Of a stretch of 28,799 bases of DNA, positions 21,353 to 28,799 are shown piece by piece. The notes below the pieces were generated by a model. It was not told the DNA's origin. It ran no database searches and was given only the letters and a program-made list of their open reading frames with translations. The stretch is from assembly GCA_050692555.1 (NCBI GenBank), contig JBOGVS010000037.1:1-28799 (forward strand), given 5' to 3'. The DNA comes from DAITPV01 sp050692555. Its GTDB lineage: Bacteria > Actinomycetota > UBA4738 > CALAEC01. Numbering within the stretch: position 1 is the first letter of the stretch; each line of letters opens with the position of its first letter. The position numbers were made by a program, and so were the translations under genes.

Positions 21353-22822
21353 ATGGGCTGGCGAGACGAGGATCCGGGCCTGCCGGTCACCTTCGGCCCG
21401 GTGTCCAACGGTGAGTACGACCCCCAGCCCCTCTCGCCCGTCCTCCGGGAGACGATACGGCGGGCCCGCGAAGCCTGCGAGCGGAACGCCCGCCGAACGG
21501 GGATGACCCGGCGACAGTTCCTCCTGTCCGCCGCGGGGGCGGCCACCACCCTGTTCGTCCTCAACTCCTGCACCCGGGAGGCCATGCCGGGCGGGGAGCC
21601 GGGCGGCGGGTACCCGATCTCCCCCGAGGCCACCATGGACCCCGACGCGGCCATGGAGGAGGTGGGTGGAGAGGAGTTCGTGTTCGACGTCCAGGGCCAC
21701 CTGCTCGAGTACGAGCTGAACCCCGCGACCCGTGACCCGGTCCAATTCTGGACGCGGTTCCCTCAGCAGAACTGCGGAGAAGATGATCCCCGGGACTGCT
21801 TCTCGATCGAACACTTCATGGAGGAGATGTTCCTCAAGAGCGACACCAGCATGGTGGTGGTGTCGTCCCTGCCCCTTCCCCCGGACGGGCCGCTCTCGCT
21901 CGACATCATCGCGGAGACCGGCCGGGTGGCCCTGGCGCTGTGCGGCGACGAGCGCGTGCTGCTCCACGGCAACCCATTCCCCAACATCGGGCCACTCCAG
22001 TCGAACCTGGAGAAGATGGAGGACGCGGTCCGGAACCACCCCATCGCCGCGTGGAAGGTGTTCACGAACTATCCGCATCTGTGGGACGGGTCGGGGAACG
22101 TGTGGTGGTTCGACGACCACGACCCGTCGCTGCCGCAGGTGGGGGAGCGGTTCATCTCGAAGTCGCTGGAGCTGGGGGTGCAGAACATCGCCGTGCACAA
22201 GGGCCTCTCGGGGGGCACCCGGAACGCCTCACCCGAGGACATCGGGCCGGCAGCCCGGATGCACCCGGACGCGAACTTCATCGTGTACCACTCCGGCTAC
22301 GAGAACGAGCTGGCCGAGGGGCCGTACACCCCGGCCACCGCGAACCAGGGGATCAACCGGCTGGTCACCTCGATGAACCGCGCGGGGATCGGGCCCAATC
22401 AGAATGTGTACGCGGAGCTGGGAACGACGTGGTGGAACGTGATGCGGTACCCGGAGCAGGCTGCCCACGTGCTGGGCAAGCTCCTGAAGCACGTCGGTGA
22501 AGACAACGTGGTGTGGGGGACCGACTGCCTGTTCTACGGATCACCGCAGGACCAGATCCAGGCCCTCCGGTCGTTCCAGATCAGCGAGGAGTTCCAGGAC
22601 CGGTACGGGTACCCTCGGCTGACCAAGGAGATCAGGGCCAAGATCCTGGGTCTCAACGGGGCCCGCGTCTACGGGGTGGACCCGATCACGGTCCCGTGCG
22701 AGTTCTCCCGGAGGGAGCTGGCCCAGATCCGCCAGACCCTCCCGATCAAGAACACGGCCTACGGCCCCACCACCCCCGTCGAGGCCGCCGCGTTCCGGGC
22801 CGCCCACCAGGGCTGGCCGTAG
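21353..22822 (+). CDS. Tat-exported amidohydrolase-2 family protein
   Basis: The 489-residue protein carries a twin-arginine signal deep in the sequence (MTRRQFLLSAAGAATT, 51-66) followed by a lipobox-like VLNSC ending at Cys73, so it is probably a Tat-exported lipoprotein. The mature part resembles the metal-dependent TIM-barrel hydrolases of the Amidohydro_2 family: DVQGHLLEY near the N-terminus, AWKVFTNYPH, IAVHKGLS, NFIVYHSGYE, and the late VVWGTDCLFYGSP, whose Asp is a typical metal ligand. Substrate unknown. The ~50-residue region before RR is unusually long. Met51 is an alternative start, but the -10 at 21339-21344 and the open frame favour 21353. It is transcribed alone. Confidence 0.75.
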   Translation: MGWRDEDPGLPVTFGPVSNGEYDPQPLSPVLRETIRRAREACERNARRTGMTRRQFLLSAAGAATTLFVLNSCTREAMPGGEPGGGYPISPEATMDPDAAMEEVGGEEFVFDVQGHLLEYELNPATRDPVQFWTRFPQQNCGEDDPRDCFSIEHFMEEMFLKSDTSMVVVSSLPLPPDGPLSLDIIAETGRVALALCGDERVLLHGNPFPNIGPLQSNLEKMEDAVRNHPIAAWKVFTNYPHLWDGSGNVWWFDDHDPSLPQVGERFISKSLELGVQNIAVHKGLSGGTRNASPEDIGPAARMHPDANFIVYHSGYENELAEGPYTPATANQGINRLVTSMNRAGIGPNQNVYAELGTTWWNVMRYPEQAAHVLGKLLKHVGEDNVVWGTDCLFYGSPQDQIQALRSFQISEEFQDRYGYPRLTKEIRAKILGLNGARVYGVDPITVPCEFSRRELAQIRQTLPIKNTAYGPTTPVEAAAFRAAHQGWP

Positions 22823-22944
22823 TCAGTCTTGCGGGGACGCCGGCCCCCAGGGGTGTGAAGGATGCTCTCCTCGTGTAGCCAACTGGATACGGTGACTTGA
22901 CACAGTCACTCAACAAGCCCCGGGGCCTCGTTCCCGCCGGGGGA
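22823..22944. other. Convergent intergenic region with two hairpins
   Basis: GTGACT (22892-22897) and AGTCAC (22904-22909) form a 6-bp hairpin. GC-rich complementary blocks around 22917-22943 could form a terminator for the minus-strand glpX gene. Neither has a U-tract. Confidence 0.3.
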
Positions 22945-23937
22945 CTACCGGTATTCGATCCGGCTGAAGCGCATCAGCTTGTCGAGCTGGTGGTGGCCCT
23001 CCACGTACCGCACCGTGCCGGACCGGGCCCGCATCACCATGGACTGGGTGACCACGTTCGCCTGCCGGTACCTCACCCCCCGGAGGAGGGCGCCGTGGGT
23101 GACCCCGGTGGCGGCGAAGAACACGTCGCTCCCGGCCACCAGGTCGTCGGTGGTGAGGACCTGGTTCAGGTCGTACCCGGTGTCCAGGAGCTTCTGACGC
23201 TCCTCGTCGTTCCGGGGGGCCAGCCTCCCCTGCATCGCTCCGCCCATGCACTTCAGCGCGCCGGCGGCCACCACTCCCTCGGGGGTGCCTCCAATGCCCA
23301 TCAGTAGGTCGGCGCCCTGGCGCTCAGGCGCGGCGGCCACGATGGCCCCCTGGACGTCCCCGTCGGTGATGAACATGACCCGGGCTCCGGCGGCCCGGAT
23401 CCGCTTGACCAGGTCCTCGTGCCGGTCGCGCTCCAGCACCACCACCGAGACGTCCTCCGGCCGCATCCCCTTGGCCTTGGCCACCCGGCGGATGTTCTCT
23501 TCGGGTCCGGCCTCCAGGTCGATGGCATCCGCGGCCTCCGGCCCCACGGCGATCTTGTCCATGTACACCGCGGCGCCGGGGTCGAACATCGCTCCCCGCT
23601 CGGCCACCGAGATGACCGCCAGGGCGTTCCCCATGCCCTTCGCCGTCAACGTGGTGCCGTCGATCGGGTCCACCGCCACGTCGACCGGTGGACCCTCCCC
23701 GTTGCCTACCTTCTCCCCGTTGAACAGCATGGGGGCCTCGTCCTTCTCTCCCTCGCCGATGACCACGATTCCGTCCATGGCCACGGTGTCGATCATCAGC
23801 CGCATGGCGTCCACCGCCGCCTGGTCGGCAGTCTCTTTCTCTCCCCGGCCGATCCACCGGCCGGCGGCCATGGCCGCGGCCTCGGTGACCCGGACCAGCT
23901 CCATGGCCAGGTTGCGGTCGGGTCGCTGATCGTTCAT
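22945..23937 (-). CDS. glpX: Fructose-1,6-bisphosphatase class II (GlpX)
   Basis: The 330-residue enzyme hydrolyses fructose-1,6-bisphosphate to fructose-6-phosphate in gluconeogenesis. It has the metal/phosphate motifs IGEGEKDEAPML (60-71) and VDPIDGTTLTAKG (89-101), plus ITDGDVQGAI, GIGGTPEGV and the GYDLNQVLTTDDLVAG segment, all diagnostic of GlpX, at the family's usual length. The ATG overlaps the gpsA stop by four bases (ATGA), so it is the second gene of a two-gene operon that uses triose-derived intermediates. A bifunctional sedoheptulose bisphosphatase activity is possible. Confidence 0.95.
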   Translation of the reverse strand: MNDQRPDRNLAMELVRVTEAAAMAAGRWIGRGEKETADQAAVDAMRLMIDTVAMDGIVVIGEGEKDEAPMLFNGEKVGNGEGPPVDVAVDPIDGTTLTAKGMGNALAVISVAERGAMFDPGAAVYMDKIAVGPEAADAIDLEAGPEENIRRVAKAKGMRPEDVSVVVLERDRHEDLVKRIRAAGARVMFITDGDVQGAIVAAAPERQGADLLMGIGGTPEGVVAAGALKCMGGAMQGRLAPRNDEERQKLLDTGYDLNQVLTTDDLVAGSDVFFAATGVTHGALLRGVRYRQANVVTQSMVMRARSGTVRYVEGHHQLDKLMRFSRIEYR

Positions 23938-24926
23938 CGGATCGCCTCCAGGATGCTCGCGGGCGCTGCCCCTTGGTGCACGATCCGGTATATCGCGTCG
24001 TGCACCGGGAGGTCGAGGCCGGCCTCGGTGGCCAGGTCGTGGACGTCGCGGGCCGACTCCACGCCCTCCACGGTCAGGCCCCGGGACTCCATGTCCCTGG
24101 CGGCGTGTTCCGGATCGGCGCCGGCGCCGATCATCTCTCCGTACTGGCGGTTCCGTCCGCCGATGCTGGTCACCAGGAGGTCGCCGAGGCCCGGGAGGCC
24201 CAGGGCGGTCTCCCGCCGGCCGCCGAGGGCCTCGACCAGATCTCCCATCTCCGTCGCGGCGCCGGTGAACAGCACCGCCCGGGCGTTCTTGTAGGCCTGT
24301 TCCCTGCGCTGGCCTATTCCCTCCAGGATCCCGGCGCCGATGGCCCCCACGTTCTTGGCCGTGCCGCAGTACTCCAGGCCCAGGCAATCGGCGGTGGTGT
24401 GCACCACGTAGCTCTCTCCGTGGAACACCTTGGCCGCCTCCCGGAGAGCGGCGTCGTCCTCGCCGCCGAACACCGCCGCGCAGGGAAGTCCCTCCGCTAC
24501 CTCCGCGGCCAGGGCGGGGCCCCCCACGGCGACCACGGGCCGGCCGCCGGTCTCCTCGGCGTACACCTCGGTCATCCGCCACCGGGTGTCCGGCTCCAGG
24601 CCCTTGGCGATCGACACCACGATGTGCCCTGGTTCCAGGACCGAGGCCACCATGCGGGCCAGGGACCGCGCCCCGCCGGAGTTGGCGGCCATCACCGCGA
24701 TGTTGGAACCGGCGGCGGCCTCCTTCAGCTCCTGGGGGCCCAGGACCCGGAGACGGTCGGGCAGCCGCTCGGGAAGGGCGGGATGGCTTCGGCGCTCGGT
24801 CAGCTCGGGAAGAACCCTGGCGTCGTACTCGCTGCCCCACAGGGTCACCTGCTCGCCCTTGCGGGCCAGGTGGATGGCCAGGGCGGTGCCCATGGCCCCG
24901 GCCCCAAAAACAGTTACCACCGCCAC
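23934..24926 (-). CDS. gpsA: Glycerol-3-phosphate dehydrogenase [NAD(P)+]
   Basis: This 330-residue cytoplasmic enzyme reduces dihydroxyacetone phosphate to sn-glycerol-3-phosphate for phospholipid synthesis. It has the dinucleotide motif VFGAGAMGTALA (6-17), SIAKGLEPDT, GGPALAAEV, the catalytic lysine region YCGTAKNVGAIGAGI, and LPGLGDLLVTSIGGRNRQYG. Length is typical. The GTG at 24926 is preferred because it starts just before the Rossmann strand and a TATCCT -10 (24939-24934) lies 7 nt upstream. The frame stays open further upstream, but only as a shadow of the opposite gene. Divergent from the AlkD-like gene with just 39 nt between start codons, and overlapping glpX downstream. Confidence 0.95.
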   Translation of the reverse strand: MAVVTVFGAGAMGTALAIHLARKGEQVTLWGSEYDARVLPELTERRSHPALPERLPDRLRVLGPQELKEAAAGSNIAVMAANSGGARSLARMVASVLEPGHIVVSIAKGLEPDTRWRMTEVYAEETGGRPVVAVGGPALAAEVAEGLPCAAVFGGEDDAALREAAKVFHGESYVVHTTADCLGLEYCGTAKNVGAIGAGILEGIGQRREQAYKNARAVLFTGAATEMGDLVEALGGRRETALGLPGLGDLLVTSIGGRNRQYGEMIGAGADPEHAARDMESRGLTVEGVESARDVHDLATEAGLDLPVHDAIYRIVHQGAAPASILEAIR

Positions 24927-24933
24927 GGGCGCG

Positions 24934-24959
24934 AGGATAGCCGACCCCAGGGGTAGCAT
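24934..24959. promoter_or_regulatory. Compact divergent leaderless promoter pair
   Basis: TATCCT on the minus strand (24939-24934) lies 7 nt before the gpsA GTG, and TAGCAT on the plus strand (24954-24959) lies 6 nt before the GTG of the AlkD-like gene. Each -35 region would fall on the other promoter's -10 or initiation zone, so the two polymerases likely compete. Confidence 0.45.
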
Positions 24960-24965
24960 CGGCCG

Positions 24966-25649
24966 GTGTCCCGCCCCAGCGTCGACGCCGTGGTGCGCCG
25001 TCTGCGCTCGCTGGCCCGTCCCGGCGGCCGGGAGGGCATGGCCAGGTTCGGCATCAACCCCGAGCGGGCGCTGGGAGTCCGGATCCCCGACCTCCGCCGG
25101 GTGGCAGGGGAGATCGGGACCGACCATGGGCTGGCCCTTCGTCTGTGGCGCACCGGGATCCACGAGGCCCGGATCCTGGCGTCGATGATCGACGACCCCG
25201 CCCGGGTCACCGAGCGCCAGGCCGACGCATGGGTCCGGGCTTTCGACTCCTGGGACCTGTGCGACCAGTGCTGCGGCAACCTGTTCGACCGGACGCCGTT
25301 CGCGGCACGGAAGGCCCGGCAGTGGGCTCGCAGCGACGAGGAGTTCGTGCGCCGGGCCGGCTTCGCGGTGATGGCGTGGAAGGCGGTCCACGATCGCGAG
25401 GCCTCGGACCGGGTGTTCCTGGAATTCCTCCCGGTGATCGAGCGGACGTCGGACGATCCTCGGAACTTCGTGAAGAAGGCGGTGAACTGGGCCCTCCGGC
25501 AGATCGGGAAGCGCAACCGCCGGCTGAACCGCGCGGCGATCGGGGCGGCGAAACGCATCGCTCGTCGAGGGACGGCGTCGGCGCGGTGGGTAGCGTCGGA
25601 CGGCCTCCGAGAGCTCCGGAGCAAGAAGGTGCTGGAGCGGTTGGGGTGA
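24966..25649 (+). CDS. DNA alkylation repair protein (AlkD-like HEAT-repeat glycosylase)
   Basis: The 227-residue protein fits the DNA alkylation repair family: FGINPERALGVRIPDLRR near the start, DSWDLCDQCCGNLF in the middle (W and D of the substrate cleft), and NFVKKAVNWALRQIGKRN near the end, followed by basic helices. These HEAT-like enzymes excise N3- and N7-alkylated purines without base flipping. The GTG at 24966 has a -10-like TAGCAT 6 nt upstream and no ribosome binding site, suggesting leaderless translation. The stop overlaps the EamA start (GTGA). Confidence 0.88.
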   Translation: MSRPSVDAVVRRLRSLARPGGREGMARFGINPERALGVRIPDLRRVAGEIGTDHGLALRLWRTGIHEARILASMIDDPARVTERQADAWVRAFDSWDLCDQCCGNLFDRTPFAARKARQWARSDEEFVRRAGFAVMAWKAVHDREASDRVFLEFLPVIERTSDDPRNFVKKAVNWALRQIGKRNRRLNRAAIGAAKRIARRGTASARWVASDGLRELRSKKVLERLG

Positions 25650-26527
25650 GACCCCGGCAGCTCGCGCTCCTGGTTCTGGGGGTCCTGGCGGTCTCGGTAT
25701 CCGCCCCCCTGATCCGGCTGGCCGACGCCCCGCCGCTGGCGGTGGCGTTCTACCGGAACCTGTTCGCCGCCGTTTTGCTGCTGCCGCTGGCTGCCGTCCG
25801 GCACGGGGACGAGCTGCGGTCGTTGGGGCGGCGGGACCTCGGGCTGCTGGCGGCGTCGGGGGCGTTCCTGGCGCTCCACTTCGCCACGTGGATCCCCTCG
25901 GTGACCCTGACCACCGTGGCGGCCAGCACCGTGCTGGTCACCACCCAGCCTGTGTGGGCCGCCGGCGGCGCCCGACTGCTGTTCGGCGAGCGCATCCGGC
26001 CGGCCGTGGGCGTGGGGATCGGCGCCGCGCTGGCGGGGGCGGTATTGATCTCCGGAGCGGACTTCATCCTGTCGGCCAGGGCATTCGCCGGGGACCTGCT
26101 AGCTCTGGCGGGAGCGGTCACCGCGGCCGGCTACCTGCTGATCGGCAGCCGGCTGCGCCGGCGTCTCTCGCTCCTCACGTACACGGGCGTCGTGTACTCC
26201 GTGTGCGCCTTCCTGCTCCTGGTGGCGGTGCTGGTGGCCGGAGTCCCCCTGGCCGGCTACGAGCGCCGGGCCTGGCTCCTGTTCGCGCTGATGGCTCTGG
26301 GCCCGCAGATCCTGGGGCACACGGTGTTCAACTACCTGCTCCGCGACCTGGGAGCCACGGTGATCGCGGTGGCCGTGATGGGGGAGCCGGTCCTGGCCAC
26401 GGCGCTGTCGCTGGCGTTGTTCGGCGAGGTCCCGCCGTTGTCCGTGGTCCTGGGCGGCGTGGTGGTCCTGGCGGGGATCTACGTGTCGGTGACCGCCCAG
26501 ACCCGGGTGCCCGCGCCGGTCGAGTAG
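25646..26527 (+). CDS. EamA/DMT-family permease
   Basis: The 293-residue product is almost wholly hydrophobic with about ten predicted membrane helices and two EamA repeats, typical of the drug/metabolite transporter superfamily. Characteristic pieces are PPLAVAFYRNLFAA, VTLTTVAASTVLVTTQPVW, and AVMGEPVLATALSLALFGE near the end. These export or import small metabolites; substrate unknown. The GTG at 25646 overlaps the AlkD-like stop by four bases, so it is translationally coupled, with no evident functional link. Confidence 0.9.
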   Translation: MRPRQLALLVLGVLAVSVSAPLIRLADAPPLAVAFYRNLFAAVLLLPLAAVRHGDELRSLGRRDLGLLAASGAFLALHFATWIPSVTLTTVAASTVLVTTQPVWAAGGARLLFGERIRPAVGVGIGAALAGAVLISGADFILSARAFAGDLLALAGAVTAAGYLLIGSRLRRRLSLLTYTGVVYSVCAFLLLVAVLVAGVPLAGYERRAWLLFALMALGPQILGHTVFNYLLRDLGATVIAVAVMGEPVLATALSLALFGEVPPLSVVLGGVVVLAGIYVSVTAQTRVPAPVE

Positions 26528-26530
26528 CAT
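26525..26530 (+). promoter_or_regulatory. -10 element for a leaderless mRNA (debranching-type gene)
   Basis: TAGCAT, overlapping the EamA stop codon, ends 7 nt before the ATG at 26538. No ribosome binding site is present. The element gives the glucosidase gene its own transcript although the upstream gene is only 10 nt away. Confidence 0.4.
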
Positions 26531-26537
26531 CGGCGAC

Positions 26538-28664
26538 ATGCCTCGGGCCGGCGCCGTGGACATCCGCGAGGTCCAGGTGATCAAGGACGACCGGACCTTC
26601 CTGGTCACCGACCGCTACGGCGACATCCCCGAGGGCAACACCGCGGCCCTGGGCCTGTATCACATGGACACCCGGTTCCTCTCCGGGTTCGAGCTCCGGG
26701 TGAACGAGGCCAAGCCGCTGCTGCTTCACTCCTCCACCGAGCGGAACTACTCCCAGATCGTGGAGCTGGCCTATCCGTACGAGTCCGAGGGACACGAGGG
26801 GATCCACAAACGGGAGAACGTCTCCGTGCAACGGTTCCGGGTGCTGTCGGGCCCGCTGTACGAGCGGATCCGGATCCGCAACTACGGGAGCCGTCCCCGA
26901 AAGCTCACGTTCACGGTGGCCTTCACCGCCGACTTCCTGGACATCTTCGAGGTGCGGGGGTTGGCCCGAGAGCGGCGCGGGGAGCTCCGGCCCCCGGACG
27001 TGGATCGCAGCCGGGTGGTGCTCCGGTACCGGGGACTGGACGGGGAGACGCGAACCACCACGATCCGGTTCTCTCCGTCGCCCGACAAGGTGGACGCTCA
27101 GGGAGCCGTGTATGAGGTGGAGGCCCGAAGGGGCAGGGACGTCGAGCTGGCCGTCGAGGTGATCCCGGAAGTCGGCCGGCAAACGCCGCCCCGGCGCACG
27201 ATGGCCCAGGCCGAGGACCGGCTCACTCGCGACTACACGTCGTGGAGGAAACGGTGCACCAGGTACCGGACCAGCAACGTCCAGCTGTCCAACTTCCTGG
27301 ACCGGGCCATCCTCGACCTCCGGATGCTGACTTCACACGACGAGGGCGGGACCGAGTATCTGGACGCCGGCATCCCGTGGTACTCCGCGTTGTTCGGCAG
27401 GGACGCCATCATCACCGCGTACCAGGCTTTGGGGGTCAATACCGACCTGGCGTGGGGCACCCTCCGGGGCCTGGCGGCGCTCCAGGGCAAGGAGCAGGAC
27501 GACTGGCGGGAAGAGGAGCCGGGCAAGATCCTCCACGAGGTCCGGGTCGGCGAGCTGGCCCGGGCGGGGGAGATCCCCCACACGCCGTACTACGGCTCCG
27601 TCGACTCCACTCCGCTGTGGCTCAACCTGCTCCACGGCGCCTACCGGTGGACGGGCGACCTCGACGCCGTCCGCGAGCTGTGGCCGAACGTCCTCGCCGC
27701 GCTCCGGTGGATCGACGAGCACGGAGACTCGGACGGCGACGGGTACATCGAGTACCGGCGGAGATCGCCGCTCGGGCTGGAGAACCAGGGCTGGAAGGAC
27801 TCCGACAATGCCATCGTCCACCCCGACGGGACTCCCGCCGAGCCCCCGATCGCCCTGGTGGAGGCCCAGGGCTACGTGTACCAGGCCAAGCGGAACATCG
27901 CCCGGGTGGCTCGGGACCTCGGGGAAGGGGAGCTGGCCCGGGACCTCGACCGTCAAGCCGACGAGCTGCAGGCCCGATTCAACCGTGACTTCTGGGTGGA
28001 GGAAGAGGGCTACCTGGCCCTGGCCCTCGACGGGAACAAGAAGCGGGTGACCACGATCACGTCGAACCCCGGCCACTGCCTGTGGTCACGCATCGTCGAC
28101 GAGGAGAAGGCCCCCAAGGTCATCCGCCGGCTGGTTTCGGACTCGCTTTCGTCGGGGTGGGGGATCCGGACGCTGGCCACGAGGCAGACGGCCTACGACC
28201 CCATTGGCTACCACACCGGCACGGTGTGGCCTCACGACAACGCCCTGATCGCCCACGGCATGAAGCGGTACGGGTTCGATCGTGAAGCGCAGCGGGTCCT
28301 GGACCAGCTGGCCCTGGCCGGGGCGTTCTTCCCCCTGGCCAGGTTCCCCGAGCTGTTCTGCGGGTTCGCCTCTGAGGATGTGCCGGTCCCGGTCCAGTAC
28401 CCGGTGGCCTGCCGCCCCCAGGCCTGGGCCTCCGGTGCCACGCTGCTGATGATCAGGTCCTACGGCGGGCTATCGGCGGACGCCCCCAACGGGCAGCTGT
28501 TCATCGAACGTCCGCGGCTGCCCGCGTGGCTCGAGCGGATCGAGGTCCAGGGGATGCGCGTGGGCCAGGCCCGGCTGGATCTGGTGTTCACGAACAACCA
28601 GGGCGTGACGGCCACGGAGGTCCCTCGCAAGGAAGGCGAGATCGAGGTCCTGATCCGGCAGTAA
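26538..28664 (+). CDS. Glycogen-debranching-type amylo-alpha-1,6-glucosidase
   Basis: The 708-residue protein has an N-terminal beta-sandwich of the glycogen-debranching N-terminal domain (FLVTDRYGDIPEGNTAALGL, about 20-40; HKRENVSVQRFRV) and a C-terminal (alpha/alpha)6 glycosidase barrel. The barrel has AGIPWYSALFGRDAIITAYQ, TPLWLNLLHGAYRWTGD, ENQGWKDSDNAI and GYHTGTVWPHDNALIAHG, as in the amylo-alpha-1,6-glucosidase / GH63-15-like families. Acidic residues in GRDAI, KDSDN and the late barrel are candidate catalysts. Without a signal peptide it is cytoplasmic and probably acts on glycogen or related alpha-glucans. The ATG has a -10 7 nt upstream. No glycogen genes flank it. Confidence 0.88.
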   Translation: MPRAGAVDIREVQVIKDDRTFLVTDRYGDIPEGNTAALGLYHMDTRFLSGFELRVNEAKPLLLHSSTERNYSQIVELAYPYESEGHEGIHKRENVSVQRFRVLSGPLYERIRIRNYGSRPRKLTFTVAFTADFLDIFEVRGLARERRGELRPPDVDRSRVVLRYRGLDGETRTTTIRFSPSPDKVDAQGAVYEVEARRGRDVELAVEVIPEVGRQTPPRRTMAQAEDRLTRDYTSWRKRCTRYRTSNVQLSNFLDRAILDLRMLTSHDEGGTEYLDAGIPWYSALFGRDAIITAYQALGVNTDLAWGTLRGLAALQGKEQDDWREEEPGKILHEVRVGELARAGEIPHTPYYGSVDSTPLWLNLLHGAYRWTGDLDAVRELWPNVLAALRWIDEHGDSDGDGYIEYRRRSPLGLENQGWKDSDNAIVHPDGTPAEPPIALVEAQGYVYQAKRNIARVARDLGEGELARDLDRQADELQARFNRDFWVEEEGYLALALDGNKKRVTTITSNPGHCLWSRIVDEEKAPKVIRRLVSDSLSSGWGIRTLATRQTAYDPIGYHTGTVWPHDNALIAHGMKRYGFDREAQRVLDQLALAGAFFPLARFPELFCGFASEDVPVPVQYPVACRPQAWASGATLLMIRSYGGLSADAPNGQLFIERPRLPAWLERIEVQGMRVGQARLDLVFTNNQGVTATEVPRKEGEIEVLIRQ

Positions 28665-28674
28665 AGGGCTGGGG

Positions 28675-28799
28675 CTAGTGTTCTGCATCTAACGCTTCTT
28701 TACAACGGGCCACCTTGGCGAGGATGAGGTCCGCGCAGGCCTGCCACTCGAACGGCTTGGGGTGCGCGTTGTTGAGAGCGATGTGCTGATCAATGGCGC
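28675..28799 (-). mobile_element. IS630-type transposase, C-terminal end (runs off window)
   Basis: The minus strand encodes AIDQHIALNNAHPKPFEWQ then ACADLILAKVARCKEALD and a TAG at 28677-28675. The N-N-x-x-PKPFxW and ILAKVAR endings are typical of IS630-family transposase C-termini (DDE type, TA target). The remainder and the left inverted repeat lie beyond 28799. Only 10 nt separate it from the debranching gene stop, so the insertion-sequence end must lie between 28665 and the TAG, or the element is degraded. Confidence 0.7.

Noticed and set aside
22892..22909. GTGACT/AGTCAC hairpin as an intrinsic terminator
   Set aside because: Only 6 bp, and no U-tract on either strand.
22945..24840. 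One long minus-strand ORF spanning glpX and half of gpsA
   Set aside because: Its upstream part is out of frame with gpsA and Arg/Gly-rich; the true glpX start is the ATG at 23937 overlapping the gpsA stop.

Overview
The window is GC-rich DNA, most probably from an actinomycete-like (Actinomycetota or a close relative) bacterium, perhaps an uncultured deep lineage. The evidence is the strong G/C bias at third codon positions, frequent GTG/TTG starts, a primary-type sigma factor of the HrdB/SigA kind, an Aquifex-type aconitase, and several genes whose start codon lies only 6-8 nt downstream of a TANNNT -10 hexamer (leaderless transcription). I cannot assign a species. No tRNA, rRNA or CRISPR array was seen.

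Layout. (1) 1-3075: a small, apparently frameshifted Tat-signal-like gene converges on a secreted P-domain/Calx-beta protein; then comes a long coiled-coil repeat protein closed by a strong terminator. (2) 3167-8420: a nucleotide-sugar cluster, with a SAF-domain oxidoreductase (+) converging on a four-gene minus-strand operon (sugar-1-phosphate cytidylyltransferase, PIG-L deacetylase, NDP-sugar epimerase/decarboxylase, UDP-glucose dehydrogenase) whose genes overlap or nearly touch. (3) 8562-11097: a HesB/IscA-like protein diverges from a peroxiredoxin whose peroxidatic position is an in-frame TGA, followed at the right distance by a bacterial SECIS-like hairpin. I read it as a selenoprotein. 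It overlaps a secreted beta-helix protein and is followed by an Fpg/Nei DNA glycosylase. (4) 11247-17407: a disturbed surface-polysaccharide region containing a frameshifted multispanning membrane protein, a decayed copy and an intact copy of a GT8-like transferase inside a ~475 bp imperfect direct duplication, a GT2 glycosyltransferase divergent from a MerR regulator, and a truncated methyltransferase with an unrelated tail. (5) 17453-17699: an intergenic unit with a near-perfect complement of the 16S rRNA 3' end, a 13-codon ORF, GC hairpins and a terminator. (6) 17800-28664: mostly housekeeping genes: aconitase, cold-shock protein, primary-type sigma factor, Tat-exported amidohydrolase, glpX-gpsA, an AlkD-like glycosylase with an EamA permease, and a glycogen-debranching-type glucosidase. 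(7) The right edge enters an IS630-type transposase.

Functionally, the left half is dominated by cell-surface sugar supply and transfer. The middle holds oxidative-damage functions (selenoperoxiredoxin, Fpg). The right half is central carbon and glycerolipid metabolism (aconitase, FBPase II, glycerol-3-phosphate dehydrogenase, debranching enzyme). The most notable find is the hidden selenoprotein, which conventional ORF calling splits at the TGA. The structured 17453-17699 unit and the duplicated glycosyltransferase segment come next.
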